From Tretioscincus oriximinensis (Eukaryota; Chordata; Lepidosauria; Squamata; Gymnophthalmidae), in contig JAJVDF010000589.1 of assembly GCA_022410635.1 (NCBI GenBank), positions 131,606 through 195,605 on the forward strand: a stretch of 64,000 bases of DNA, in the 5' to 3' direction. Both the position numbers and the translations under genes were made by a program. The notes below the pieces were generated by a model. It ran no database searches and was not told the origin of the DNA. It worked only from the letters and a program-made list of their open reading frames with translations. Position 1 is the first letter of the stretch; every line of letters starts with the position of its first letter. Shown one piece after another: positions 15,201 to 29,730 of the stretch.

Positions 15201-18200
15201 TTATACCCTTGGTGTCCATAAACCTGTCCAGTCCTGCCTTGAAGCTATCCAAGCTGTGAGCTACCACCACCTCTTCAGGAAGTCAATTCCACAGGCCGAT
15301 GACCCCCTGGGTGAAAAAATACTTTCCTTTGCCTGTTCTCACTTTTCTGCCCATCAGTTTCAAGGATGGCTCTCTGGTCCTGNTGTTGTGTGAGAGAGAA
15401 AACATTTTTTTCTCTATTCACCCTGTACATCCCATGCATGATTTTGTACACTTCAATCAGATCACCTCTCAAACNTCGCCTTTCGAAGCTGAAAAGGCCC
15501 AGACATTGCAGCCTGACTTCATAAGGGATTCTGCTCCAGAGCCCTGATCTTTCTTTTCTGCACCTTCTCCAGTTCCAAAATGTCCCTCTTGAGATGTGGT
15601 GACCAGAACTGAACACAGGATTCCAAATGTGGCCTCACCACAGATTTATAAAGAGGCAAAACAACATTTGCTGACTTGTTCTGTGCTGAGGAAGCCAGTT
15701 GCACCTGCTTAGTTGCTAACAAAAGGAAAGTCTGGTTGGATTGTACCTGTGTCATGGCTGCCTATAGCCCTCACTGCCATCAGGATGAATAGCCTTAAAA
15801 AAAAATCTAAGATACACAGAGCGCTTACAGGGTCAGTCCCATGGCCTGTCCAATCCAGCAGTCTAGTACCACCCTGACCAATCAGATGAACAAGGAAGCC
15901 CACCAGCAGAAGACACAAGGCGCTTCCTCTGCTCACAGTCTCCCAGAAGATGGCCTTCAGAGGGATCCCGCCTCCTTCTCCATCTGGGCTGTAGGTTTCT
16001 GAAAGTTCTACCTTCCATAAATATAAGAAATGGCCCCCTGGATCTGACCTTTTATGACCAGGTGCCCCTGAGTGCCTTGGGAAGAAGAAACCCCCATTAC
16101 TCAATTCCAGGCGCCAGAATCCCATGTGTATGAGAATCTCACACTGAACAAAATGTATGTCATTACCGGTTCCAGGAATTAGAAACGCAAAACTCCATCT
16201 GCACAAGGTGTGAGAATTGCTGTACAAAGTACGAGGATGCCATAGGCCCGTGCTTTGTATGAGAATGGGAATCTCATGCACACGTGCGAGAAAGTTGTAC
16301 CGCTCCCAGAGTTTACTTTGGCAGAGTGAGTCTCTTGCGTCCATTTCCAGAGCTCCTTACAGAGCCTTCCCAGACTATGGAATAGTCTCCCCGTTCCNAT
16401 GTGTATTCCGTAGATGCATCACNGTGTACATTCAGGAAATCTTTGAAGATGCAGCTCTTTAACCTGAACAATCGGCGTCCCCATCCCCACTTTCAGGAAC
16501 TGTTGCTTTTAATGTGCCAGATTTATGCCTTGTTTTTATTGTCAACCCACCCTGAGACCTTCTGAATAGATGGTCCCCAAGTTCAAGACCTTTAAAGCAG
16601 AAGCCCAGTTTCCGGTAGGCAGCAGCGGCTGGAGTTTTCTGGCCAGAAAATCTTGACCCGGAGGCCAGAAATCTCACTCACTTTGGGTTTAACTCACACG
16701 CCAATTGAGCGCCAAAACGTTTGACGTCACTTTCAGGGGCGGGACTGGAAGTGACGTCTTGTCCGGGCACCAGTCCCGGAAGCAAAGACTGGAAGTGGCA
16801 CCTGTGGCGACGTCACTTCCTGCCCTGGGGCGCCCTTTCCAGAAGCAGGAACCGGAAATGACATCACAATATCACTCCCGCCCCAGGCACTGCTGCCCTA
16901 GAATTCGTACTTCATACAAGAGTGGATGATCTGATGAAATGCATGAGATTTTTGGTCACTTCCCACCACGGTGGTCAGCAGTTGGTTCAAAGCAGAAGGA
17001 GAGGCTTCCTGCCGCCCGGCCTCTGTATGAGCTGGGCTGTCTGCGGTCAGGCTGGGAGCTGTCGTCCGCAAGGCAGGGCCCCAGTGGGAAGAGGCTGCCT
17101 GTCCTTGTGTTGACGTTAGGCTGACCAGATGACCCCTTTTGGGAGGGGAAATATGGTTTTGGGGTGCCTACCCTGCCCTCCTGGGGGGGACGATGACGAT
17201 TTCCCCGGGTTTTGCTGAGTTAGAACATAAGAACATAAGAACATAAGAAGAGCCATCCTGGGTCAGGCCACAGCCCATCGAGTCCAGCATTCTGTGTCAC
17301 ACAGAGGCCCACCAGATGCACCTGGGCAGAGTTAAAATAAATCACTGCACCACCACTAGGGGGCTCTCCCACAGTAAAATTCATGAATATGCAAATTAAC
17401 ATGAACATTAATTGCCCCAGTTTGGGCCTCAGAAAACCTGGTGGGTTTAGTTTAAGTCAATAAAATTTGGCCTTCAACCTGAGAGGCTTCGGACGCTTTC
17501 CACTCACTTGGACATGGTGATGCGCGGGCAGCAGGGGCAGCAGCAGCAGCAGGGCCCGGTGCTGATCACCATAGGGGTCTCCTTCAGGGCTCTCAGCACA
17601 GCGTCTTTCCCCCCAAATCCCTCCACCATCACCAGCATCATGAGGTAGAAACAGGCAGCAAAGTATCTGGAAATCGTCAGGCAGAGGCAGTTTTAGGGTT
17701 GGCAGGAAAGGAGCCCTGCGGATCAGCCACAGCCCGTCCAATCGGCCCACAATCCTCCCCCTGAGGCCTGTCAGGCGCTGCTGCTTCTGGGTGCGTGTNT
17801 GTGAAATAGCTCCAGGAAATCCCGCAAAAGGGTTTCGTGGCACTTTAGAAACTAACAAGAAGTAACATAGGCAGCAGGAGCTTCCATAGTCAATCTCTAG
17901 AGGGCACTCTTGGGCTGATCTTCTCTCCCCTTATTTATTATTATTTATTTGTACTTATATCTTGCCCTATACTTGAAGGACTCCGGGCGGCCAACCATAG
18001 GGTGGCGCACATAGCTTTTGTTGCTTTCTCCACAACAGACTCCCTGTGAAGTAGGTGGGGCTGAGAGAGCTCTAAGGAACTGTGACTGGCCCAAGGTCAC
18101 CCAGCTGGCTTTCTTGGAGGAGTGGGGAATCGAGCAGGGAGACTTCCAGATAAGAGTCCAACACTCTAACAGCTACACCAAACTGGTTCTACATATGTTT

Positions 18201-21200
18201 GGTTACTAGAGTTTTACCCAGCTGCATCTCTTTCCTCTAGGCCCTTCCCGCCAGTCAAAAGGATTAACTTCTGTATTTGAGCTATATTTGACCTGATTAA
18301 TTCCCTCACCTACATTTACATGTCTATTGTTATATATTTCATGCATGTAGCTACATACAGTCTTTCCCTGGCATTTGGTCCTCAGCATCTGAAGAAGTAG
18401 ATTTGTCCGTGAAAGTTCATGCTACCTACCTTTCTCTTGTTAGTCTCCAAAAGGACTATGAGGCCCCCTTGCTAGAAACATTTTTAGTTAGCAAGCCCTT
18501 TGCAGACAGATCTTTCCTGTCGAGCAAATTAACCTGCTCACCTTGCAGCCCCACGAAAAATTCCTGAACTCCCCTGCCACAGATCCTGTTTTTTGTTAGT
18601 CTCCAAAGTGCTAGGAGATCCTTGGCTAGACTGCCGTACAGATTCAGGTTGCATCCATGTATTGTCCTCACGCCTTCCTTCTGCCAGCATGGCAACCACA
18701 TGATTTGATAGCATTCACACAATTCTAGTGCCAAGGAAGTGTGAGGAAAAGGGATATTGTGCTATATAAAAACATTAGGGGAAAGCAGNTTTTGTAGCTA
18801 ACATTTAGCTGGCCTCTGTTTATATTTTCTTTCACTGAAAAGTGCAAATGTGCACTTGATGTGACTGGCGTCACTTGCACAAATCCAGGCATTTTGTCTT
18901 GGCGAAGTACCCAGGTGTGTAGGGCCAAACCTCAAGGACAGGTAAGCTCACTATGTTCTCCTAATGTGCTGACCCAGTCCTGTGGACAGTAGACCGATCA
19001 TCACAGGTTTTTGAAAAATAGTTGTGTTAGTTTTTGTCCAGAAAGTCCAGCAAGGGTGCCTTGTAGAATTTTAGAGATTAACAAAACAAAGGTGGTGAGA
19101 CTAAGCTTTCCCAGACAACTCTGTTTCCTCAGATGCTTATCCTTTTCTGCATATATTTGATTGATACACTTTTATCCAGTTGCACCTCTTTCCTCTAGGC
19201 CATTCCCTCCACTTAAGAGGATTAACTTCTGCACTTCAGCTGTAGTTGACAGCTGGTTAACTGTCCAAAAAACTGGTTATTACCCTCAACCACATTTACA
19301 TGACTGCTGTTATTTCCTGTATTCAGTTGCTACATGAAGTCTGTCCCTGGCATTAGTCCCCCAGCATCTGAAGAAGAAAGTTCACATTGCTGACCTTTTT
19401 CTTCTTCAGCCCCATCCACACAATGCCTTATTCTGGGTCACATCTCNGGACAGAGCTTGGCCACCCACATGCCAGTATAGACTATGGCAGACCCTGAATG
19501 GTCCACACTAGCATGCGGTTGGCAGACTCCTATTCTGCCCAGGATAAGGCTCCATGTGGATGCAACCTGAGTCTCTGAAGTGCNACAAACCCATCCACCC
19601 ACCCCTTGCTCAATGTATTATGGGATGTAGCACGTTCAAGGGTGCGTGTGTGTGNGTGTCTTGTCACATCTTCAGAAAAGCTTTGATTGGTCCGTCCACA
19701 CTTGGAATACTGTGTTCAGTTCTGGGGGCCCCAATTTAAAAAGGACATTGAGAAACTAGAGCAAGTACAAAAGAGAGTTACAAGGATGGTGGGTGGTCTG
19801 GAAACCATGTCCTATGAGGAANGNTTNAAGNATCTNGGGATGTTTAGTCTGCAAAAGAGAAGACTGAGAGGAGGCCTGATAGCTGTCTACAAATATTTGA
19901 AGGGCTGTCACAGAGCAGAGGGATCAACATTGTTTTCATTAGCACATGGAAGGACTAGAAACAATGGAATGAAACTACAAGGGAGCAGATTCAGATTAGA
20001 TATCAGAAAAAACTTTCTAACAGTCAGGGTGATAAACCAGTGGAACAGTTTGCCACATGGGGTGGTGAGTTCACCTTCCCTGGAAGTCTTCAAACAGAGA
20101 CTGGACAGTCATCTGTCTGGGATGGTTTAATGAATCCTGCATCGAGCAGGGGGTTGGACCCGATGACCCCGGAGGTGCCTTCCGACTCTATGATTCTATG
20201 ATTCTATGATTCTATGATTCTATTTAATCTGATCTTTGGCTGGTTCAGGGTGGAATATAAGTATAAGTAAGCAAATAAATAACAGTGAAGTAAATGTGGT
20301 TGAGGGTAATAACCAGGTCAAGTACAGCTAAAGTGATGCAGCCCAGAATGAGGTTCAGTGTGGAAAGGACTTAAGAGAACTAAATTTAGGTAGGCTGACT
20401 AGATGACCTGGCACCCCAAAACCGGGATTTCAAACACCCCACAAAAGGGGTCATCTGGTCAGCCTAATGGGTGATACGTAAATTTTAACACAGCAGCCAA
20501 AGTGAACAAATATTTGCTTTCCACATCGTTCTAAAGCCAACTTGGTGGGTCCTTTTTTGTGGAAAAATGGACTGAAGCTGGATTAAAACCGAAGGCTAGG
20601 CCAGGGCTAGAGTGTCTCCCCACAAAGTAGTTACCCGCCAATCGCCATCTCTACAATGGACATTGACCGAGGGATCCAGAGGCCAAAGCAGCAGAATACA
20701 GAAACCACCTGGAACAGAGAAAACGTGGCAGGTGCATTAGCTTAATAGCAATAGAATCAAACCAGGCTTTGCTGAGAGCTTCTGAAGCAGCAGGTTGTCT
20801 TATTCAGACTTGCACTCGCTTAGGATCTCAGATTGGCTGCTAATAGGCTGACCAGATGACTCCTTTTTTGGGGGCGGGGGGAATCAGGTTTTGGGGTGCC
20901 TCCCGTTTTTGCTGAGGAAAAAAAAAATCAAANTTTTTTCANAAAAACCCTTTTTCCTCAGCAAAAACCAGGAGGCACCCCAAAATCAGGTTTCTACCCA
21001 TACCCCAAAAGGGGTCATCTGGTCAGCCTAGCTGCTAAGAGGGGCCCATTCTTCTTTTTTTACAGAGGGTCATCGGCCTATGGAATTTACTTACACAAGA
21101 GGCGGTGATAGCTAGCAACCTGAACAGCTTTAAGTCAGGATTAGACAGGTTAATGGCAGCCAAGGGTATAAACAGCTACTAGGATGCATGTCTTGATGCT

Positions 21201-24200
21201 GCCTGCGAGATGGAGCAACAGGCAGGATTCCTGTACCGTAAGGTGTGGTTCAAGCTGAATTGTTGGGCCTCGAGAGTGAGGATCTAAGGTGTTATACCCG
21301 CTGAGTTTGTGTATCTACATAATAGCCGCTGAATCTGAATCAGATTCAGGCCATTCTGGAAAGCAGGGCAGCTGGTTTCCAGTGACTGCCTACTTCAAAT
21401 TTGACTGCAGTTACTAGACTTTTAATTAAAACTCTNTGCCCNGNGGTTTCATGCTCNCCATGAAATTCAAACAAATACTAGTGCCAGAGATAAACAAAAG
21501 TTTTCTAACCGCTAACCCACAATTTTAATATTTTNCAAGGNNGAGTTTNCCTTAAGACAGTAAAAGACAATGTGGGATCTAAACAAAATATTGNGAATGT
21601 CTTCTGACACAACTACACCATCTCTGTATTAACTCTTAGCAGTTATTAAATTGATTTTCAGGACGTAGATTTCTATTACATTGATAATTATGTTCTTTCC
21701 CTTTGTGGGTGGGGGTTGTGTTAATGTGTGTGTATGGAAATATAATATATGGCAGATTTATTGTGTTAAGAATTTTTGATAATCAGTGATGTAACTGTGG
21801 CCTTCTAATTTACATTACTTTGTGTATGTCCTTGTTTCTTGTCATTAAAAAAGAAAAAGAAAAAAAAGAAAAGAAAAAAAANCAAAAAAAANCCATAATA
21901 GCCGCTGAAGAGGAATGCGAATGCGTCCGATTGTATGACGGCGCAGAGTTTGTGTTAGAGTATTTTGAACCCTTATGGACGACCATCACACAGATATCTG
22001 CATGGTTGGGCTTGGAATGAAAAGGTATCTACATGCATGAAAGATGTGGAGATGCACCTATAATATACAAGGTTTTTGAACCTGGTTGCACATCTATCGA
22101 CTGGGGCAATGGAGATTCCTTTCCACATCTACGATGTTAATATGATAAGACTGAACTCTTCAGAGAAGATAAGCAATTGAAGACGAGTATTTGTATAGAT
22201 ACAAGTTAACTTTCATTATATAAAGAATATTCTTGTTATATACCAGTTACTATATTTGGTCACTTTACTTAATGTTTTTGGTTATATATCTGACGTGAGG
22301 AGATACAGTTTTTGTATAGAATGTTTCTTTTACTCTGGGTCTCCACCTGTGGATTCTAAAATCCCTGTAGTACCATTTGCAGGGAGTTGTGAAGAGGTGA
22401 AGATTTTGCCCACTTCTGTTCCAGGCTGCCCAGGTGCAATTGGGGGGCCTCTGGGTGAGACAGAAGGCTGGACTAGGTGGGCCCTGGCCCCATTCAGAAT
22501 GGCTCCTCTTAGATTCTTAGGTTCCCTTGTTTTGACATGAGGTAAGGCAGCAAATTACATGCACAAGAATGGAATAGTAAATCCTGGCTTCGTGTTCCAT
22601 TCATTCATGAATTTCTACCTCTTGCCTTTCAGAATGCCTCAGGGCACAGAGGGCTGGAATAATCTGTATCGTTAAAGTGCATCTGAGTGAGGTGAGGGGA
22701 CACAGCCCGTGTCCATCACCTCGAATGCAGGGGATTGGCTGATCGCCCGCGTTTTGTACCAGAAGAGCCGCCTCCAAAATGGCGATGCACAGCGGCAATC
22801 AGCACGGCAGGCTGGCGTCAGTGATGGCGCTCCGTCGGTTTCCATCGGTTCAGTAGAACCGATTCCTAATTTTTTATTGAGTTTGGGAAAGCGGTTGTTA
22901 AGCCTCCCAGGTTGCGCTTCCTGCCAGAAATGACATCGCTTAAGACAGACGGACCAGATTTTCTGAGGCCCAAGCTGGGGCAACTAATATTCATGCTAAT
23001 TTGCATATTCATGAATNTGCAAATCACCCACCAACATCCCTATCCCTCTGAACTCCCCAACCGAGAAATCCGCAAAGCACCCGAGAATCTTTCAAAGCGC
23101 ATGAGAATTTTTTTAATGCGTGAGAAATTTGCAATTTTTTATTTTTTACTGAGGGTGCCTTAAGGAGCTGNCCCTGGTTGCCAGAGCCCCCTAGTGGGTG
23201 GTGCAGTGATTTTTCCTCAGCAAAAAATGGAGAACCCCCCACCCCCTCACATGAGGGCACCCCAAAACTAGGTTTCCCCCCCAAAAACAGGGGTAACCTG
23301 GTCAGCCTACTTAAGACGTCATGTCTGGCTGCTGCTTCCTGGAACGCCATCGCTTAAGGTGGCATTTCGTGAAGCAGCAACCAGACATGACATTCGGTCT
23401 TTAGGGCAAGGATCCTGCAGTTAAATTGTTTGAAGGGCATTTCTGTGTGGCAGCCCCCAGCAGCACTCAGCCAGGCCGTGAAGGGAAGGTCAGTGTGTGG
23501 TGGGGGAGGCAGGGGGAGAGAGTTGGGGCAGAACCGCCATCACTGGCAGGGGGTGGTAGTGGGAGGATGGCAGCCAGAATGCCCCTTCTATGCATACCAA
23601 CAGGAACGGGCTTAATCCTCTAGTAAAATGATCAAAACCACTCTGAAACGTAACCTTCTCCCGTCCCCGGGGGAGATAACAGAGGAAGTTAAGCATCCAA
23701 AGCCTGAGTGAAGACATTTAGGCGCCTGGGAAACCTCCAGGGACCGGCCGGCCCAGACCTTGGGTGTCCTTGCACTTTGCTCTTCCGAGAAACAGGGACT
23801 AGAGGCCAGCTGGGTGTTGCCATTTCTTTTTATGAATGAAAGGCACGATGTGCAGGCTCGAACGAGTGCAGAACAGACAGAAGGGAATGTTTTCCTTCCT
23901 GCAGTTGTTAAAGACTCAGACCATAAAAAGAATCAATGAAACGATTCCAAAGTACCATCGTTCAGGCTTCCAACCATCCAGGGACTTTTGAGAAGTTGGC
24001 AGCAGCAGCGGCAGGAGCTTCCTCAGGGGCAGGATTTGGCTTTCAGTCAAAGTAGGTGAAGCCAGCAAGGTAGATGAAAGCAGATAAATCAATGTACAAT
24101 CTTTGACCATCACTGTGTGACTGTGGTTTGCCCAAAACATTTAGAAGAGGAAGAGTCAGTTTTCACAACCAGTGTGTCTCAACCCGGAGGGAATCAAAGG

Positions 24201-26908
24201 GACNTATATAATCTTCTGTTCTTCTCTTCACAACAGACACCTTGTGAAGTAGGTGGGGCTGAGAGAGCTCAGAAGAACTGTGATGGGCCCAAGGTCACCC
24301 AGCTGGCTTTTATGGAGGAGGGTAGAACTGAACTGGGAGAATTCCAGGTAAAAAAAAAGAACTACCTGGTTTTTATACTCGACCCTTCTCACCCGAAGGG
24401 GCTCAGCTTACAAGGTTATTTTTCCCCACCATGTTTTTGTGATGGTACCAACTGATCTACTTGCATTTGCTTTCAAACAGCTGGGTTGACTGAAGCTAAA
24501 GCCAGGAGGGGGCGCTCATGCCATCCGTTTGGCAGAGACGTGCCTGCATAGTGCTGCATGATGCAAACACGGCCGTGCTCAGCCACCATCTTTGAATGTA
24601 GTTATGTGGTGGTGTCTCGCACAGAAGAAAAAGAAAAACAAAGAGGAGGAAGAAGAAGACAACGACGACAAAGGAGACGACAAAGAGGAACAAGAAGAGG
24701 AAGAAGACAAAGACCAAGAAAAAGAAAGAGAAGAACTGTGTTTTTATACCCCACTTTTCTCACCCAAAGGGACTCCAAGCAGCTTGCATAACCTTATTTT
24801 CTTCTCTTCACAACAGAAACCTTGTGAAACAGGTGNGGCTGAGAGGGCACTGAAGGACAGTAGCTAGTCAAAGCTCACTCAGGAGTTGTGGGGGACCCAG
24901 GTAAGAGCCTAACACTCTAACCCAACACCAGGCTGGCCCTTCTCCCTAGGGAGCTTATTTCAGCGGGACACATAGTAGCTGCTCAAGAGCCGAAAGGTGT
25001 TCCTGGAACACAGGTGGCAGCCCTACCTGGAGGCAACATCTTAGGCAACCTTTCAAGTATCGATCCAGGAATTTGTCCAATCTTGTTTTTTAACACAAAA
25101 AGGGTGCCTGGTAAAAAGATGTGTCTTCACTTTGGCTTTTGACTCTCAGCTCCCTCTGGGTTGTCTCCTTCCAGGTGATCTTGGGAGATGCCAGAAGCCA
25201 AATATCAGGCAGGGAGCCCAAAATCTGATGCAGCCCCAAATCTTTATGACATCATCTCCCGTGCGCAACAGGAAGGGAGGTCAAAATGACATCACTTCCT
25301 GTCACGCACATGAAGCGACGTCCCTCTGGGCGCCTTTGCCCAGAAGTAAATAATGGAAGTGGCATCAAAATGATGTCACTTCCGGTAAAATGGCTGCCCT
25401 CAGGTTTAGGGGGTGGGGGGGGGCAGGCATTTGCTTTCTCATGTACCCCTGCACGAGTTCTGGGATCTCCTACAGGGGTACATTATCTCGGAGTCTGTAT
25501 GAGATTCTCATGTTGCACCCAACTCTGCTTTCAGGGAGGGAAGGAAGGAGGGAGGTTATGGCTCATTTAAAACAATTTATTAACGTGGGTTTTTTAAAGT
25601 ATTATTATTTCTTGATCTGTTGTTACCCACCCTGGGACCAACGGGGAAGGGCGGGGTATAAACCGTTTTAAATAAATTATTCTTTGCTGCTATAGCTATT
25701 GCTATTGCCCTGGCAAGGCTCTTAGGGCGTGGGGCTCTNGCCTTGAGCCGCAGAATCTCAAGGTCTCCTCATCGTGTGTTTGCTCATCTTGATGGGTACA
25801 AACGTCAAAACTCCCCAGCCGTGCTATAAAATGAGTCACGGCAATTTAAAAAAAAACCCACAATATTAACACCAACTACGGGCATAATAAATTGAGTTGG
25901 AGAAATATCATAAGTTTGAACAGTTAAGAAATCCCCCTGGAGGGCTTTAAGAAAGTATTCCAAGTGAAACCTCGTTATAACAAACACCAAGGGGTGTTTC
26001 TTTATAATGAAATTGTCTTAAAACAAAACCCATTGTAACCCACATTACCCTTGCAGGTGTTTTGCTGGGACTTTCAAGGTTGTTTGTGACACCCAGAATT
26101 TTGTTATATTGAGGATTCTTTATAATGAGGTTTTCCCTGTACTTTATTCATTTATTTAGTGAATTTTATCCTGCCCTTCACCAACGGTTCCAGGCATGTA
26201 ACAGAAAAACATGAAAAATAAAAATGGTAAAAACGCACATTAATAAAGGGTTTAAAAAGATCCATTGCCTCCCTCCCTCCAACCCACCCATCCTCTCAGG
26301 AAGGGCAGAAGAGGTTCGTTTTACAGACGCCATGAACTGAACAGTGTCGCTGCCTGGTAAGCCCCTGGGGGGAGGCTGACCCAGAGTGTGAAGACAACCA
26401 CCGAGAAGGCCCTCAAATGCGCCCTGCCCCTTGCGTTTCTGAAAGGGAAGGAAATACCAGAAAGCCTTCAGCTTGGCATCTTCATGCACGAGCCGTTTGG
26501 GGCTTTGTATGCCAATATCAGCGCCTTGAACTGGTTCAGTTACAGAGAAATGGCCGTGTTAGTCCAGTGGAAAGTCCAGCAAAGGACCTAGTAGCACTTA
26601 GAGACTAGCAGGAGAAAAGTGGGTGGCAGAAGCTTTCGTAGGCACGTCGACTTCTTCAGATTTTGATTTGCTTCAGTAGCGAATAAGCAGCCAGTGCAGA
26701 TCTTTAAGGACTGCTATAATGTGCGTCTAGCCAGAGACTCTCATAAACAGTCGGGCTGTTGCATTCTGGGTAGCCCCACGTAGAGCACTTTACAGTAGTC
26801 AAATCTGGAGGTTACCAGAGTGTGGATTACTGGGGCCAAAATATCCCTATCCAAGAATGGCCAAAGCTGGTGATCCAGCCAGAGATGAAGGTAGGCATTC
26901 CTGGCTAT

Positions 26909-26971
<63 letters not shown>

Positions 26972-29697
26972 TATTTATACCCCGTCCCATACCCGAAGGT
27001 CTCAGGGCAGCTATCAATAGAGTGCCTAAGTCATGGACAGTAGGTATATCAATGGCTGCAAGATGGCTGCCCAGGTTGCAGATAAAGAGGTAAGAGCTCA
27101 GTTATTTATCTATATTTACTAGTGTTTATATTCTGCCCCATACCCATGGGTCTCAGGGCGGATTACAAAAGAAAAAACAGAAAAAACACATAAAATAGCA
27201 TTGCACAGTGTCCATAGCGCTGCAGTTTTAAATAGGTTAGTTCTATTTCTGTTTCTGAGACCTTTGGGTACAGGGGAGTGTAGAAATTAAAATCTCTCTA
27301 TATACAGTATATTACCTGGAGTCNCAATAGTCCCTGGAGGCTCTGTGATTGGATAGTATTTGGACGAATCCCAAGGCCAGGAGAGATTTCATCAATATTC
27401 TATAGCCAGAGCCAGACTGACAGAGGTTGCCATGGAAGCAGGCCCAGCATAGCAGCAGGAACACGGAATGAACAACACGGAAAGATGGAAAGAGGAACAC
27501 GAAGGGGGGGCGAGGAAGAATAGGCTAGCCCTCCCCATCTCACAGCTTTAAACTTAAGCAATGGTCTTATTCAATAAATAAATAAATAAATAAGATTTTG
27601 AGCCTGTTTAGATGCAGCCAAAATTCTCACCATACTCCCTCTTTGCTATGTCTAGAACCTGTGTATGCTGGGCTAAGTCCAGAAGATGGGCACCTTGCTA
27701 GCGTCCAGCCTTAGGGGCCGGAGACTTACGGTGGGCGCAGAGCTGCTCCATATGAGTGTCCTCATCTTGACAAAACAGCGGACTTTCTTGGAGAGGTACA
27801 GAGCGTCTTCCACAAAGATGGTAACAGAAAGCAGGGTGAGGAAGGTCGCCATGCCGGTGATAGTGAGCTCTATGAGGCCCTGGTCTGCAAGGAAAAAGGA
27901 AGTCACTGGGGCTGCAAACACACTAAGGCTAAAAACGGACACGGCAGTGGATTCGCTGTTCTCCGTGCGCATTTGATTACCAATAAAACCAACTGCGAAG
28001 CGCTCTCACCTTCCTCAGTATGCACAACACTAATTTCTCATACTGAGTTTTTTGTCAAAAGCCGACGCTGCTGCTGTTTCTCGGCATTCACGTTAATTCT
28101 ACTCCAGCTACGGAGTTCCCCGTAGCCGCTTTCCTTTGTGCGGGTGCTCCTGTTTCAAATTCACACTGATCTGTGACGTGGTTGCCCCTGCCAATGGTGA
28201 AAGAGGGCGTTCCCGGGCTGGGTTGCTGCACAAGTAATATTTTCTGCCAGTTCCTCCTAACCCCGTTGAAGTAACATCTGTGCACAGGTCCATTCGGGCA
28301 GCGCACCAGCCCAACCTTGATCTCATTCATTTGTAGCCAGAATCATAGAATCATAGAATCATAGAGTCGGAAGGGACCTCCAGGGTCATGGGGTCCCACC
28401 CCCTGCTCGATGCAGGATCCATTAAACCATCCCAGACAGATGACTGTCCAGCCTCTGTTTGAAGACTTCCAGGGAAGGCGAACTCACCACCCCCTGTGGC
28501 AAACTGTTCCACTGGTTTATCACCCTGACTGTTAGAAAGTTTTTTCTGATATCTAATCTAAATCTACTCCCTTGCAGTTTCATCCCATTGTCTCTAGTCC
28601 TTCCATGTGCTAATGAGAACAGTGCTGATCCCTCTGCTCTGTGACAGCCCTTCANATATTTGTAGGCAGCTATCAGGTCTCCTCTCCGTCTTCTCTTTTG
28701 CAGNCTAAACATCCCCAGATCCTTTAACCGTTCCTCATAGGACATGGTTTCCAGACCACTCATCATCCTTGTAACTCTCTTCTGTACTTGCTCTAGTTTA
28801 TCACTGTGGACAGCAACTCTGCTGCCTGCACTTCTCTCCTAACCTCCGGGGAGGCTATGCTGGAGTAGGGTGACCATATTTTGGCAGCCCCAAACCAGGA
28901 CGGGACGGAGGGGTGCNCGCGCACACACTCACACATGCATACTCCCTGGTGAGATAGGCAAAACAGAGCTGCACGAAAGCTCTGATCCCCAAGCGTCTTT
29001 TCTCTGCGCTCAGCAAAGGAGGCAAGAGAAGCAGCTACGGCACCCTCCAAGGGTCTTTCCAGGACCCAGGAAGCGTTGCTCTTGCTGCCTTCAACTCTGC
29101 CAGCTTTGCCTCAAAATCCTGTATTTTTACATTCCCTGATGCGGCATCNGGAAATGTAAAAATCTGGGATTTTCACTTAAAACCCGAACAGGACTATATT
29201 TTAGTCTCCAAATCCGGGAAAATCCNGGCTTCCTGGGTTGTATGGCAGCCCTATGCTGGAGACTCCACTCCAAGTAACAGCAGCAGCTGCCGCTTTCTCC
29301 TTTCCTCCTTTCAGGGAGGGAGGGAGGGAGGAGCTTTGGGCTGACTGGGAAAGGAAGCGACCCAGCTGGAGTTGGAGCCTCCTCTCCTCCTCCTTCCTGA
29401 GCATAGGAAAAGGTTTATTCAGCCTTTCTCTGCTCAGGGAGGGAGCAGAGTAGAGGTTTCAAAACCCCAAGGGAGAAGCTGCGGATGGAGCAGCTCCGGA
29501 CAGAGGGGGGTGGGGATGAAGGGGATCCGACATCACCACATGTTCTGTGGGGACGTTGAAACAGGACTAGAAATGGATGGGGGATTTGGCATTCATTTCG
29601 GATTGGCTTTGGATATTTCCAAAGTGCTTTTGCGTCTGCAGCCTGGGAGAGGCTGAAATGAAGACTTATTATTATTATTTTTATTATTATTATTATT

Positions 29698-29730
<33 letters not shown>

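Noticed and set aside
15709..16344. 211-codon open frame on the minus strand in an SLC51A intron
   Set aside because: No family resemblance, no splice or promoter context, and mixed composition; long chance frames are expected in 64 kb read in six frames.
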